Source of the DNA: Stentor roeselii
Taxonomy: Eukaryota; Ciliophora; Heterotrichea; Heterotrichida; Stentoridae
NCBI GenBank assembly: GCA_006503475.1
Contig: RSEH01000356.1
Coordinates: forward strand, 1-37,066
Reading direction: 5' to 3'
DNA: 37,066 nucleotides
Positions 25,904-35,120 of the stretch are shown here, piece by piece. Position 1 is the first letter of the stretch. Every line of letters begins with the position of its first letter. A model generated the notes under the pieces. That model searched no databases, had not been told where the DNA came from, and saw nothing but the letters and a program-made list of their open reading frames with translations. Made by a program: the position numbers and the translations under genes.

Positions 25904-26795
25904 ATATAGATTAGGAAATAATAGTTAAAACTTATGAGATTTAATTGTTTATCATCATAAATCATGCTCTTTTATTTATAAATGTTTAGCTATGTTAAAT
26001 TAATTTTAGTGCATTAATTTCAATAGAATTTATTAAAATTTATCGCATGCTTTGACAGATAAAATTTAATAAATCTAAAAATCCAACTTATTATGATAGT
26101 TTTAGGCATTTTTAAAAGCTTTAAGGAAATTTTAATGTTATTAATCACTCTGAGCCTATTTCTATATATTAAATAATGGCATTGAAAGTAGCCTTCTACT
26201 TTTCTTATCATAATATCAGAGTCTCAACCAGTTAATAATTTTTATTATAAGGTAAAGAAACAATAATCTTTGATATAATAAATTTAAAGGATAGTGATGT
26301 TTTTATCATTGTAAATAATTAAATGAATATATAGATTTCGATTCTATAATAATGTAATCGAATTTCGAAAAGTCTTATATACTAATTTTTAAGATTTATT
26401 TAATAATCTTGATTTGGAATAATCAAATTGCTCATCTTAGATGAAATCCTTTGTAAGATTAGCTGGTGGATTTAATAATAAAAACGGAGTCATAGATTTA
26501 AATAAGATTAGCTAAATTATTAAGGGAAAATAAATCATTATAATATATTAAACTAAAATTTTTTATTTTAATATAAAAAAATTAAGCAAAGTTAAATTAC
26601 CTTTTATTTGATTATAACTGAACTTTTCACACAAATCATGTTTTTTCATCCAGATTTCAATCCACAACCATCTTCATTCGTTTAATTTTAATCTTAAAAA
26701 TATAGATACTTAGTAAAAGACAAAAACACTTACTAAACCCTTTTAAAAAAAATTCTCTAGCCTTTAATAAATCCAAATTTAACTAATTATAATAA
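25904..26795. other. AT-rich intergenic region, start of the subtelomeric zone
   Basis: Nearly 900 bases of very AT-rich sequence with no ORF I would support and no clear repeat. It marks the change from the dense gene region to the degraded subtelomere. Confidence 0.5.
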
Positions 26796-27836
26796 ATGGA
26801 TGACAGATATTCCTACGGTAACTGCCGAGGCAGTTCAAAAAATAGCTGTTCATGCGACCGCAGGCTGAAATGCTGTGAATACCACATGGAATGGCATCTG
26901 GAAGCACTAGGAAGCCACTCAATCCGCCCTCTACTGAAGCTAGAAGACCAGGGGACTTCATCTCTTCTAGCCAAAGAAATGAAAACCCTTTCATCAACAA
27001 TGAGCAAGGTGATGCTGACAGGCAAGGCGATGTTCGAGGAGGTCTGCAAAAAGCTCTGCCAAATCACATCAGAACTGACAAAATGCCAAGACAAGCTGAT
27101 TGAGATGGCTTCAAACTTATAACAAACTCAGTCTCTTCCCCTAGAGTCATTCAAAGACCTAGGCGACCTGAAATCGAAGTTTAAGAATTCAGAGGACTTC
27201 AAGAAACTCGTTGATGAGCACTTTTTAAACGAAAACTCTTTATTAAGTGAGGACATCAAATCCATAATGGGCCTCTTGTCAAAAAGCAATGAGTTGCTGG
27301 AAGAAGTTAGAAGTAAATCTCAGCGAGAGAAGGAAAGTCGAGAAGAAATCAAAACACGACTTGCTTGCTTGGAAAACTCTTCTCTTCAAATTGAGCAAAA
27401 CCTTCAAAACTCCCTTAGGGGCAAGACATTGAGATTCTAGAAAGGGAACAAAAGTTTTTTTTAATTATAGTACTCATCTTTTGCAGGAAAGAAAACTTAC
27501 TTTTGAACAGCTGCTCGAAATTTAGAATAATTAAATTGAAGAAGTCAGCTGTAAGTTAGATAGCACTGCTAATGGGCTTATTGTTAATGGAGTTGAATCA
27601 TGTTTAGGAGAAGATGAAGGAGCTGAATGAATATGATCAAAATCAGATATCTTCAGTTTAAAGAAATTTCTATGATTGTTGAAAAGAGGATATTTGAAAT
27701 CAATCAGACTTTGGAAGCAACTACTAATATGATAGGCGACAATACCCATAAAAGAAATGAAGATTTAGTTTTGCCAACTTCCCAAAACAAAACAACCCGA
27801 TCACTTGACCCACTTACCAAATTTTTACATTTCTAG
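26796..27836 (+). pseudogene. Coiled-coil protein gene with in-frame stops and frameshifts
   Basis: Starts well: ATAATAAATG, then 108 codons with a Cys-rich N-terminus (SSKNSCSCDRRLKCCEYH) and helices (LAKEMKTLSSTMSKVMLTGK). A TAA at 27120-27122 interrupts, but the same frame stays open and protein-like for about 100 more codons (SFKDLGDLKSKFKNSEDFKK; KSNELLEEVRSKSQREKESR). A shift at the GGGG of 27418-27421 leads to QDIEILEREQK. A 17-nt GT-AG segment (27454-27470) may be an old intron with one extra T; after it come KLTFEQLLEI, TAG, NN, TAA, IEEVSCKLDS, two TGAs, then another frame (FKEISMIVEKRIFEINQTLE) to TAG at 27834. No family recognised. A truncated 108-aa product could still be made. 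Confidence 0.6.
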
Positions 27837-29209
27837 AGAAGGCAACAGTTAAAACCCAGCTTGTATGTCCTTGAAAAATTTGAATCAACCTTCCTTCCAA
27901 GTCCCAAATCTTTATAAACCCATCATCATCCCCACTAACAATCAACTGACAATCATTTGAAAATCGAACAGTTCTGATCCAGTTATTATGAACTTAAAGC
28001 TTAGAACTTCTTTTCGCTGATCAACAAGCCACAATTTTAATAATTTTTTATAGCCACTTACAACAAATTTGTTATCACTTGAAAATTTTATAGAAGCAGG
28101 CATGCTTTACTTATCAATAAAGGTCATTTCGATTACCTTCTGCAAATTATGAGTTTCAAGATGGTGATTGAAAATGGCAAAAATGTGCTTATCAATTAAC
28201 AAATTCTTCTTGCGAATATAAAATCCTCAACTGTGAATTCCTTAAAACTTTTTTCAATGTTCCAAAAGTGCATAGTTCCGTCATTAACAATGAAGTAATC
28301 TCGATATATCCCTACAAATAAAATAATTCCACAGTATCCTACATTAAACGACTTCTCCAACATCATGTTATGAAAATTCCAAACACCCACACTTTTATCT
28401 TCGGAAAACTTAGAACAGATTTTTGATCGTTTCTGGAAAAAACATTCAAAATTTTGACATTGTCACTTTTGAACCAACATTTTTCAGTCTTACTGTCAAT
28501 TGACCAGATGCTTAAATACCCGTCTTCATAGCCAAAACAAATAAAACCATAATCTTCTGATAAAACTGCAGCCGAATGGCAGATATTTTTTCTTTCAACA
28601 TAAAACACTTACTTTTTTTGAATATTTCAAAACAACAAAAACGAGTAGTCGAGACTGGTAAGAAAATGAAACTGAAATCATCATGAATAGTAATGTTTTG
28701 TCTAGCCTTTTGAACTTCATATTCATAAATCTCTGTTTTGTTTCTAAATACCAAATACTGATGTAAATATGAGAAATAGTCATTAAATAACGGTAGTACT
28801 TTGAAAGTAGAATTCGTTTCTCGGGCAAACAAATTTGAATCGGTTTTCCTTGATATTCAAAATTTTAAAGCCTGTTGTATAGTTGCTGAATCCCAGGTAT
28901 TTTCCATCATTTGTGATGATCAAATCTAATGAATCTTTATATTCTAAGCCTTTGTAAAAACTAAGTTGTTTAATTTTTGATCCAAAGGCTTGATGATTAT
29001 TTGCCCCATGTAACACCCAATTATGATAGATTTCGAATCAGGACTAAAATCACTACAGAACAGTTCGATAACCCAAAAACAAGAAAATTTTCTAACAATT
29101 TACTCTCGATGTAAAAAGCTCTAATAAACAGTTGACTTGAGCCTACTTCTAGTTTCTTATTATCAGGTGAAAACGAGACCGAAAAAGGCACATCATCATG
29201 CAGGAACAC
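27814..29209 (-). pseudogene. WD40-repeat gene relic
   Basis: Reading leftwards, WD40-like pieces follow each other in changing frames: FSVSFSPDNKKLEVGSS near 29.17 kb; CSDFSPDSKSIIIGCYMGQI; LDLIITNDGKYLGFSNY; YGFICFGYEDGYLSIWSIDS near 28.5 kb; DGTMHFWNIEKSF near 28.26 kb; and finally TVRFSNDCQLIVSGDDDGFI then KIWDLEGRLIQIFQGHTSWV near 27.9 kb. At least five frame changes and several stops are needed to join them, so no single product is possible. The order of blades is preserved, which shows decay of one gene in place rather than shuffling. The right end is joined to the amine oxidase fragment. Confidence 0.75.
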
Positions 29210-29637
29210 AAAATATTCACATCGATGATTTTTGAGTCGACGAAATCTTCAACATTTTCCATATAGTCATTAATGTACTCTTCATCAACTTTTCTACCGC
29301 GAAGTTTGTACCAATAATAACTAATTCGCGCGTTTTCTTCGTCTTCCCATGTGGGTATAGTTGAAATACTATTTTCTTGTGCAAGTTTATATATCGGATT
29401 GAGTTTTCCTCTCCACTTTTTCAGATTTTCAACATTAGGGCCGATTCCATGTATCCAAGATGCACCCATATCGATTTTTTGATTTCCCATGAGAACAGTA
29501 TTAATTCTTCCACCAAGTCGATTTCTCGCTTCAATTACAGTAACTTTGAAGTTACTTTGATTGAGGTTGTAAGCTGCAGCGAGTCCTGAGACTCCAGCAC
29601 CTATGATAACTATTTCTTTTTTAATTTCTAGTTCCAT
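29149..29637 (-). pseudogene. Truncated FAD amine oxidase fused to WD40 relic
   Basis: Starts with an ATG and encodes the N-terminal ~140 residues of a flavin amine oxidase (polyamine oxidase/MAO/LSD1 superfamily): the dinucleotide fold EIVIIGAGVSGLAAAYNL, the Glu of IEARNRLGGRI that would contact FAD ribose, and KIDMGASWIHGIG. Members are normally 450-500 residues; here the substrate domain is absent. After about residue 143 (VDSKIIDVN) the frame enters sequence that in another frame encodes the WD40 relic (HDDVPFSVSFSPDN), and it ends at 29149. Hence a 5' fragment of an oxidase joined to unrelated sequence. The FAD-binding part looks undamaged, so the event may be recent. Confidence 0.8.
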
Positions 29638-29866
29638 AGCTTTTAATTTTTATGATGAAGGTAATTATTCAATTCATTAGCTAGTAAAAGAGTACCCAAT
29701 ATCAGCTGGCTATTAATAAGTTATTGATGTTATCAGGATTCAAGTTCGTGAAAATCGATTTGGGGGTTATAATCTATTCTATTTTATATAAATTGCATTA
29801 AAATATTAATATGAGTCTTTAAATGGAAAATGATACTTTCGTATATTTCAAATATAATTAGATTCA

Positions 29867-30055
29867 TTATTTATATAATATCACTAGGTCATCAGAATAC
29901 ACAGTATCAATCCTGAACAATTCATCTGCCAAACGCACTAAATTCCCTTTGTTATTCCCCATCAGGCCAGTCCCTGCTCTGTGGTTTTGTAAAAAAAACT
30001 TGATCATTTTTGGAGATCTTTTGATTGCCTCGAAGATTTCAGATTTGAAGGACAT
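29867..30055 (-). CDS. Doubtful small ORF, 62 aa
   Basis: ATG-initiated ORF with varied composition (KSEIFEAIKRSPKMIKFFLQ; GLMGNNKGNLVRLADELFRI) but no recognised family. It overlaps the first codons of the plus-strand WD40 relic, so at most one of the two is meaningful here. It could be a fragment of another decayed gene. Confidence 0.25.
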   Translation of the reverse strand: MSFKSEIFEAIKRSPKMIKFFLQNHRAGTGLMGNNKGNLVRLADELFRIDTVYSDDLVILYK

Positions 30056-30885
30056 AAAACTGATGCTATGTCGTTTGCGGTTTCAAGGAATGTAAAGGTT
30101 TTTGTGAGTGGTTAAGAAGAAGGGTCGATTATTTTTTGGAATTTGAAAATAAAATACTGGAATTTTAGATAAATGCTCATGAAAATAAGATCGAATCTGT
30201 GGAAGTTTCAAGTAATGGAAAATATTTTGCTAGCATTTCTGAAGATTTGTTATAAGTTTGGAATATTGACGGACAATTCGAAAAGTTTTCATCCAAACAT
30301 GCTAGTTAGGTCGAATCAGTGAAATTTTCCCCGGATAATAAAACTTTAGCTACTTCGAATGATGCTTATATAAGAATTTTTGATTTCGAAGAGAAACTAT
30401 TGAAAAACATTTATTCAGATGACATGCAAGACTGTTTTCGGATAGTTTTCAGTCCTGATAAAAAAAATTGATAATTTGTTTTAATTACGGGTTGATATCA
30501 AAATGGAACGTGGCACAACAAGTGAAACAAGCGAGTTACTATCAAAATCTTGATTAGAATTAAAACTCTATCATCAGATCAGATGTTCATCAGTGTATTG
30601 GACTGGCCAGTACAAGTCAAGGGCTCAACATTTTCGACGTAAAAGAAAAAAAAATCGAATTTAAATTAACTGAAAAAAAAAGCGAAATATGATTTTATCA
30701 AAGTGTCTGACATTGGACTTCTTTTGTTGAATATTGAAAAACAGTGTCTAATCATTTGGAACTTAAAAAAAAATTCAAAGGTTTTCGATACTTCTAAGGT
30801 AGTTATACTTAAAGTCTCCTTTCATAATAGCGCACATAATGAGTCAATACCTCAAAGAATTTTTTATCATTTGCCTCTAAATTAA
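30030..30885 (+). pseudogene. WD40-repeat gene relic (plus strand)
   Basis: WD40 blades are clear: FRFEGHKTDAMSFAVSRNVK, EEGSIIFWNLK, then after a shift near 30165 HENKIESVEVSSNGKYFASI, VWNIDGQFEKF, VESVKFSPDNKTLATSND and FRIVFSPDKK. After a shift in the A-run at 30462-30468 it continues LIICFNYGLISKWNVAQQ and GLASTSQGLNIFDV, and after another A-run shift near 30678 it reads DIGLLLLNIEKQCLIIWNLK to a TAA at 30883-30885. Stops interrupt at several points (TAA before EEGS and before VWNI, TAG before VESV, TAG/TAA near 30560). At least three shifts fall at or near A runs. Same family style as the WD40 gene at the left edge. Confidence 0.75.
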
Positions 30886-31100
30886 AGTACTATGTTAAAA
30901 CAAGAATTCATCAAACTCAAGTCTTGACCTCTCTACATTTAAAAGAATAAAACTATAATAAAATAATTTTCGATTAATTCTAAAATAAAAAATTATTCTA
31001 TCAATATATCTCAAGCATATCATACAGCAAAAGTTCTCTTACCAGTACACATTTATCCTTCAAATTATAAAATCTTCGATATTCCAATATAAACTTAAAG

Positions 31101-31679
31101 ATGAATTCAAATAGCCAAGAGTAAAACTCATTTAGACCCTTACATATAAAAATAGTTATCCTAGGACCAGAAAGCTCTGGAAAGTCGAATCTTATCTCCC
31201 AATACTCAAATCAATATTTTAACAGTGAAATCTCGGCAACAATCGGGGCTGGCTGGATGCAAAAAATAATCCTTATCGATGAAGTCTCTTTAAAACTCTT
31301 CTTGGTAATTTTTTATTAGTTGGAACTCGCTGGATCCATAAGATATCGATCACTTGGGCCCATGTACTACAGAGATGCAAATGCAATTATTCTTCTCTAT
31401 GATAAATCTGATTACAACTCATTTGAATGTGCCAAGGAGTTTGTTGAATCGTTCAAATATCATCAAGAAGGTTTTATTGGGTTAGTTGTTGCGAATAAAA
31501 TTGACTTGGATCCATGTGTTTCTACTGAAGAAGGCATCGATTTTGCTTTGGGACTTGGAGCTTCGTATTTGGAAGTCAGTGTGAAATATGGAATAAATGT
31601 TGATCTTTGTTTTGAAATGATTACTAGAGCGCACTTAGGATTTTACTCAAATCATGGATCAAATCAAGTATCTTCGTAA
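31101..31679 (+). CDS. Atypical Rab-like small GTPase with two 15-nt introns
   Basis: Three exons (31101-31120, 31136-31304, 31320-31679) give 182 aa; both introns carry in-frame stops if kept. The G domain is complete in outline: P-loop ILGPESSGKSN (Lys23), switch I Thr42 (SATIGAG), the region LKLFLLELAGSIRYRSLG, then MYYRDANAIILLYD typical of Rabs, NKID (122-125) and EVSVK for the G5 loop. Oddities: the usual WDTAGQE is LELAGSI, so the Asp that helps bind Mg is Glu65 and the catalytic Gln is Ser69, and the C-terminus lacks any Cys for prenylation (ends SNQVSS). It is likely hydrolysis-poor and not membrane-anchored by prenyl groups (inference). It is the only convincingly intact conserved-family gene in the subtelomeric zone. 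Confidence 0.85.
31121..31135 (+). other. 15-nt intron 1 of the Rab-like gene
   Basis: GTAAAACTCATTTAG, phase 2 (GA|A). If retained, GAG-TAA stops translation after seven residues. Confidence 0.85.
31305..31319 (+). other. 15-nt intron 2 of the Rab-like gene
   Basis: GTAATTTTTTATTAG, phase 0. Its last three bases would be an in-frame TAG if retained. Removal gives the Rab-like LKLFLLELAGS. Confidence 0.88.
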
Positions 31680-31975
31680 TAAATTACTAAAATAATTTAT
31701 TATCACTTAACTTTTTATACTTAAAGCTTTTATATAATGAACTATTAAATGATCCATAGTATAGATTAATAAGGGTACTGATTACTTAAGAGACCTAAAA
31801 GGTTTCTATTAATTAGAAGTTTAAACAATAAAATGCTGAGTAGCACATGTCTGATTTAAATATATTATAAAAAACTATAATCAAGTAACTACTAAGATTA
31901 AAAATAAGAAGGATATATACTTTTAAGTAGCATGATCCATTATACAGAAGAAGCCTCAAGTAGAATAAAAGATTG

Positions 31976-32265
31976 AAAATTTTCATACTGGGTTGTCTTA
32001 GGTCAGTCATTATAATCATAGTATCGAGATACTTGAATTCTTCATTCATCGATGAATACGACTCAGGTATCGAAGTTTCTTACTTCAAGAATTATCTGCT
32101 AATAAAAATTCAATATTGTAAGAATAAATTAGTGGGACTTCTCAGAAGAGACAGACTCAGAGAGATAAAGACAATATATATTTACACTTATGTTTTATTG
32201 TTGCTTATGATAAAACCGTTCTGAATCCTTGAAAGTGTTAGAAACTTTATCAATAGTTTAAAGCA
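31976..32265 (+). pseudogene. Ras-like GTPase relic with destroyed P-loop
   Basis: From 31976 the translation KIFILG...SSFIDEYDSGIEVSY aligns without gaps over 33 residues to the Ras N-terminus: K-hydrophobic-G at the start and the F[VI]DEYD..IE..Y switch I block at the right distance. The GxxxxGKS loop between them is replaced by CLRSVIIII, so nucleotide binding is lost. No ATG precedes it in frame. Further on, a second frame reads SGTSQKRQTQRDKDNIYLHL and CFIVAYDKT, recalling the DTAGQE and VYD regions, with TAA and TGA interruptions. It lies just downstream of the living Rab-like gene but resembles Ras more than Rab. Confidence 0.6.
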
Positions 32266-34206
32266 TAAAATGAGGCAGATGCTACTGTTATAGTGGATAC
32301 AGTTGTTTTATAGAGTAAGGCTTGGATTAGGCTTCTAGTCTTTGAGCTCTATTTATAAATTCTAGTAGTTTCACTAGATTCTTAAATATAATATATTTCT
32401 AAATAATCTGCAGTCTGCATAGTAAAATAGAGATTCAATGCCTGGCTATACATATTTAATTTTACAGATATATAAAATCGTTAATTAATAATTCTTCTTC
32501 AATGAAATATTCGTAAAAATTGGCTTACAAAAGAAATTTGTGTTGATTTATCTAGTTTGGTCCTAGCATATCGAAAAATTCTACTGCATTAAGTAGACTA
32601 ATTCATCGATTATATCATAATTAGCTCTATAATAAATATTTTAAAAGATAGCATATATATTTCTATATTTATCTTGAATTTGAAAAATTCTCATATTAAA
32701 AGATTTATTTTTATGTATATTTTGTTTGGAGTTATTAAATTTTTTATGAGAAAATCATCTTATGAGATGAATTATTATCTATGAACAAAAGAATTTTTTT
32801 ATTTTGTTTCTGAAGAACCTTACTTTTATCGAGAGCCTATTTTTCATAGATGATTAGTTATTAAGAAGTTTCTTTAAAAGTAACTCTTAGATCATCTAGC
32901 CTAAAAGTCTGAAGCAGCGAAGTTTTATTGTCCTTCAAATACTAAGGGTCTCAATATTTATCCGGTCATGAATAATGTAGAAACATTCATTATATATTTG
33001 CAGATTTCATCCAAGAGTGATTTTTCTTATAAATTAATAATTTTTCGGAAGCACTCTATATAAATAACCATCAAATTAAGATATTCTCTGGATTATATCC
33101 AGATAAAATTGCATAAATCTTTGAAAAAATTATTTTACTTTATTCAATGAAGTAGATTTACAACAGAAATTATTAAAGTTTTTTATAAATTAATAAAAGA
33201 AAACATCTAATCTTTAAAATTGGTTTATTTGGTTTTTGGTAAATTTCAAAGAAGCTTTTTTAATTATAGGTCAAGATTAAGGAAAATTGAGTAATTGAGC
33301 TTTTGATTCGAGTCGATTTATTTCTTCATTTTCATTAACTGATCTTTCTGTAGCCATCACTAGAGAAATTACAATTTAAGAATAGATTCATAATGCTTCT
33401 TTCCTTATTCTCTATTATCTCCAGACTCACTTTCAGAATGGCCTTCATTTAAAAATATCAATACTTTAACCTTTACTCTATATTTAAATTAAACATATAC
33501 ATTATCAAAAATTAATTATTATTTGAAATATATGCAAAGGAAATTTCTATAATAAGGCTTTAAGCTGCCAATCTTACGGTTATAGACCACTTTATAGAAA
33601 TGGAAATAAATGTAGATTCTCGACGTTTTTTCAAAGTCTACCCTTTTAATTTGTCTCATTTATAGAAGCCCACTTTTAACGGAGCCTATTATTTATTGTA
33701 ATCTATTGCACATATAAATTCTTTTTAATTTATAATCTGATTGTATCTCAATATATTATTTGAAATTATTTTACAAATCATGCTCAGGCTAGACCTTTTA
33801 CTCTCATTTATAATTATAAAACTCAAATTTTCTAACCTAATTATTTTAAATTTACTATCTTCTATCTTCTATCTTTTATTCATCATAAGCTTTTTCTTTT
33901 CTTTTCTTTATTATCCATTCTAATATCCTTGAAACAAGGTAAACTTTAATCAAAATTGAAATCACTGAAAGCCTAAAAATTTGAAAATAAGTGAGACTAC
34001 TGTATTTTCAAACTTTATTAATAACCTAATCTATTAAAGTAATTGCATTCTGGGTAGCGACACTTCCATCTTTTAGTATAGCGATTTAAGTTCTCACCTT
34101 GCAGGAAATCCTCACACTTTTGGTTTGCAAGTTCCAAACTATCACTAAAGTTGTGATACGCCCTCTATGTCTATTACCTGAGTAAATATCACGGACTTCG
34201 ATGCAA
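32266..34206. other. Long AT-rich subtelomeric stretch without genes
   Basis: About 1.9 kb, very AT-rich. Short ORFs (such as a hydrophobic Leu/Ile/Phe-only one at 33741-33923) look like composition artefacts. I see no RNA gene, mobile-element terminus or protein relic I can name. Confidence 0.5.
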
Positions 34207-34455
34207 GTTACATCCTTGATGTTTGCTACTTTCTTCAATATTTTTTACTCCCTTCTATATTTTTTACATTCTTCTAAATTTTTTGTTACCTGCTTTGATG
34301 TTTGTTACCAGCTTCGATGAAGGTTACAGTCTTTGAAATAAAATACAGTCTTCAATTAAGATTACCGCCTTTAATGTCCTTTACCAGCTTCTTTGTTTTT
34401 ACCCCTTTGTTCTAGATTACAATCTTTTTAAGCAGTACCTTAATTGTAATTACAG
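34207..34455 (+). repeat. Degenerate 19-bp tandem repeat (minisatellite), about 12-13 copies
   Basis: Cutting the sequence at each TTAC gives units of 17-21 bases, mostly 19, with consensus close to TTACnnnCTTnnATnTTTn. Clear examples are TTACCTGCTTTGATGTTTG, TTACCAGCTTCGATGAAGG, TTACCGCCTTTAATGTCCT and TTACCAGCTTCTTTGTTTT. Copies are diverged and the unit length is not a multiple of three, so it is unlikely to be coding. Position about 2.5 kb from the telomere. Confidence 0.75.
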
Positions 34456-34630
34456 TTAAAAACATATTTCCATAATTGGAAAAAAATATATTTTTAGAAT
34501 TTTGAAAAAGGCCTCATTAAGATCTAAAGCACTTCAACAGTACTTGACTTTTTCTGTAAATGGTATTGAAGGGCTATAAAAATCTAACTTTTCAATCTTT
34601 TCATTTCTGTCTCTGCTTTCCTTGTTCTTT

Positions 34631-34850
34631 CAATTTTTTTTTTTTTTTCTTGAAGGACTGCAAAGCTTCTGTTTTAACTAAAATTTTCAATTTTTTTTTT
34701 TTTTCTTAGGTTACCAATCTTCTATGTTTACTTAATTGTCAATTTTTTGTTTTTTTCTTCTGGGGTTGTCAATCTTCTGTTTTTACTTAAATTATCAATT
34801 TTTTGACTTGAATTATAAATTTTTTGTTTTTGTTCTGCTGGGGCTGGTAA
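34631..34850 (+). repeat. Imperfect ~52-57-bp repeat with poly-T tracts
   Basis: Units begin with TCAATTTTTT at about 34630, 34687, 34739 and 34795 and continue through CTTCTGG or similar and AATCTTCTGTTTTTACT. The first two units contain T runs of about 14-15. The right part overlaps the 3' end of the minus-strand zinc-finger ORF, where it encodes Lys-rich repeats (NRRLTTPEEKNKKLTI). Confidence 0.6.
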
Positions 34851-35108
34851 GGTTTTGTTTTGAGTTAAAGTTTCTTGAAGGATCTTCTCCTTTTCATCTA
34901 CTTTTCGTGGTAATTCACTTATTTGACTTGCATAGCTGATTTTTATACCTCCAGAGATTATTCCAGTTTGATTATTCAAGTGCCTGGGACGATGACTTGT
35001 TTCTGATTGATGCTTAGTTTTGTGAGAGAAGCAAAGATATATCTTGGATTGACATTCTTCGCATTCAAATTCAATTTTTTCCTCGCAGCTTTCAACAGAG
35101 CAATTCAT
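34728..35108 (-). CDS. Small B-box-like zinc-finger protein
   Basis: The second ATG (35106-35108) is preferred because it has the ATAAATATG context; the first is at 35120. The 126-aa product begins MNCSVESCEEKIEFECEECQ and continues SKIYLCFSHKTKHQSETSHR: Cys and His spaced as C-x4-C...C-x2-C...C-x2-H...H, as in B-box zinc fingers, which mediate protein contacts in TRIM-like proteins. The rest is Lys/Gln/Glu-rich with degenerate repeats derived from the ~55-bp DNA repeat. The TAA stop falls inside the repeat array, and similar coding-like repeats continue beyond it with stops, so the C-terminus may be truncated. Confidence 0.55.
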   Translation of the reverse strand: MNCSVESCEEKIEFECEECQSKIYLCFSHKTKHQSETSHRPRHLNNQTGIISGGIKISYASQISELPRKVDEKEKILQETLTQNKTLPAPAEQKQKIYNSSQKIDNLSKNRRLTTPEEKNKKLTIK

Positions 35109-35120
35109 ATTTATACCCAT

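Noticed and set aside
26891-27103. Alternative 70-aa plus-strand ORF inside the coiled-coil relic
   Set aside because: The frame starting at 26796 has better start context and continues with helical coding-like sequence.
33741-33923. 60-aa hydrophobic ORF
   Set aside because: Almost only Leu, Ile, Phe, Ser and Tyr in very AT-rich DNA; composition artefact.
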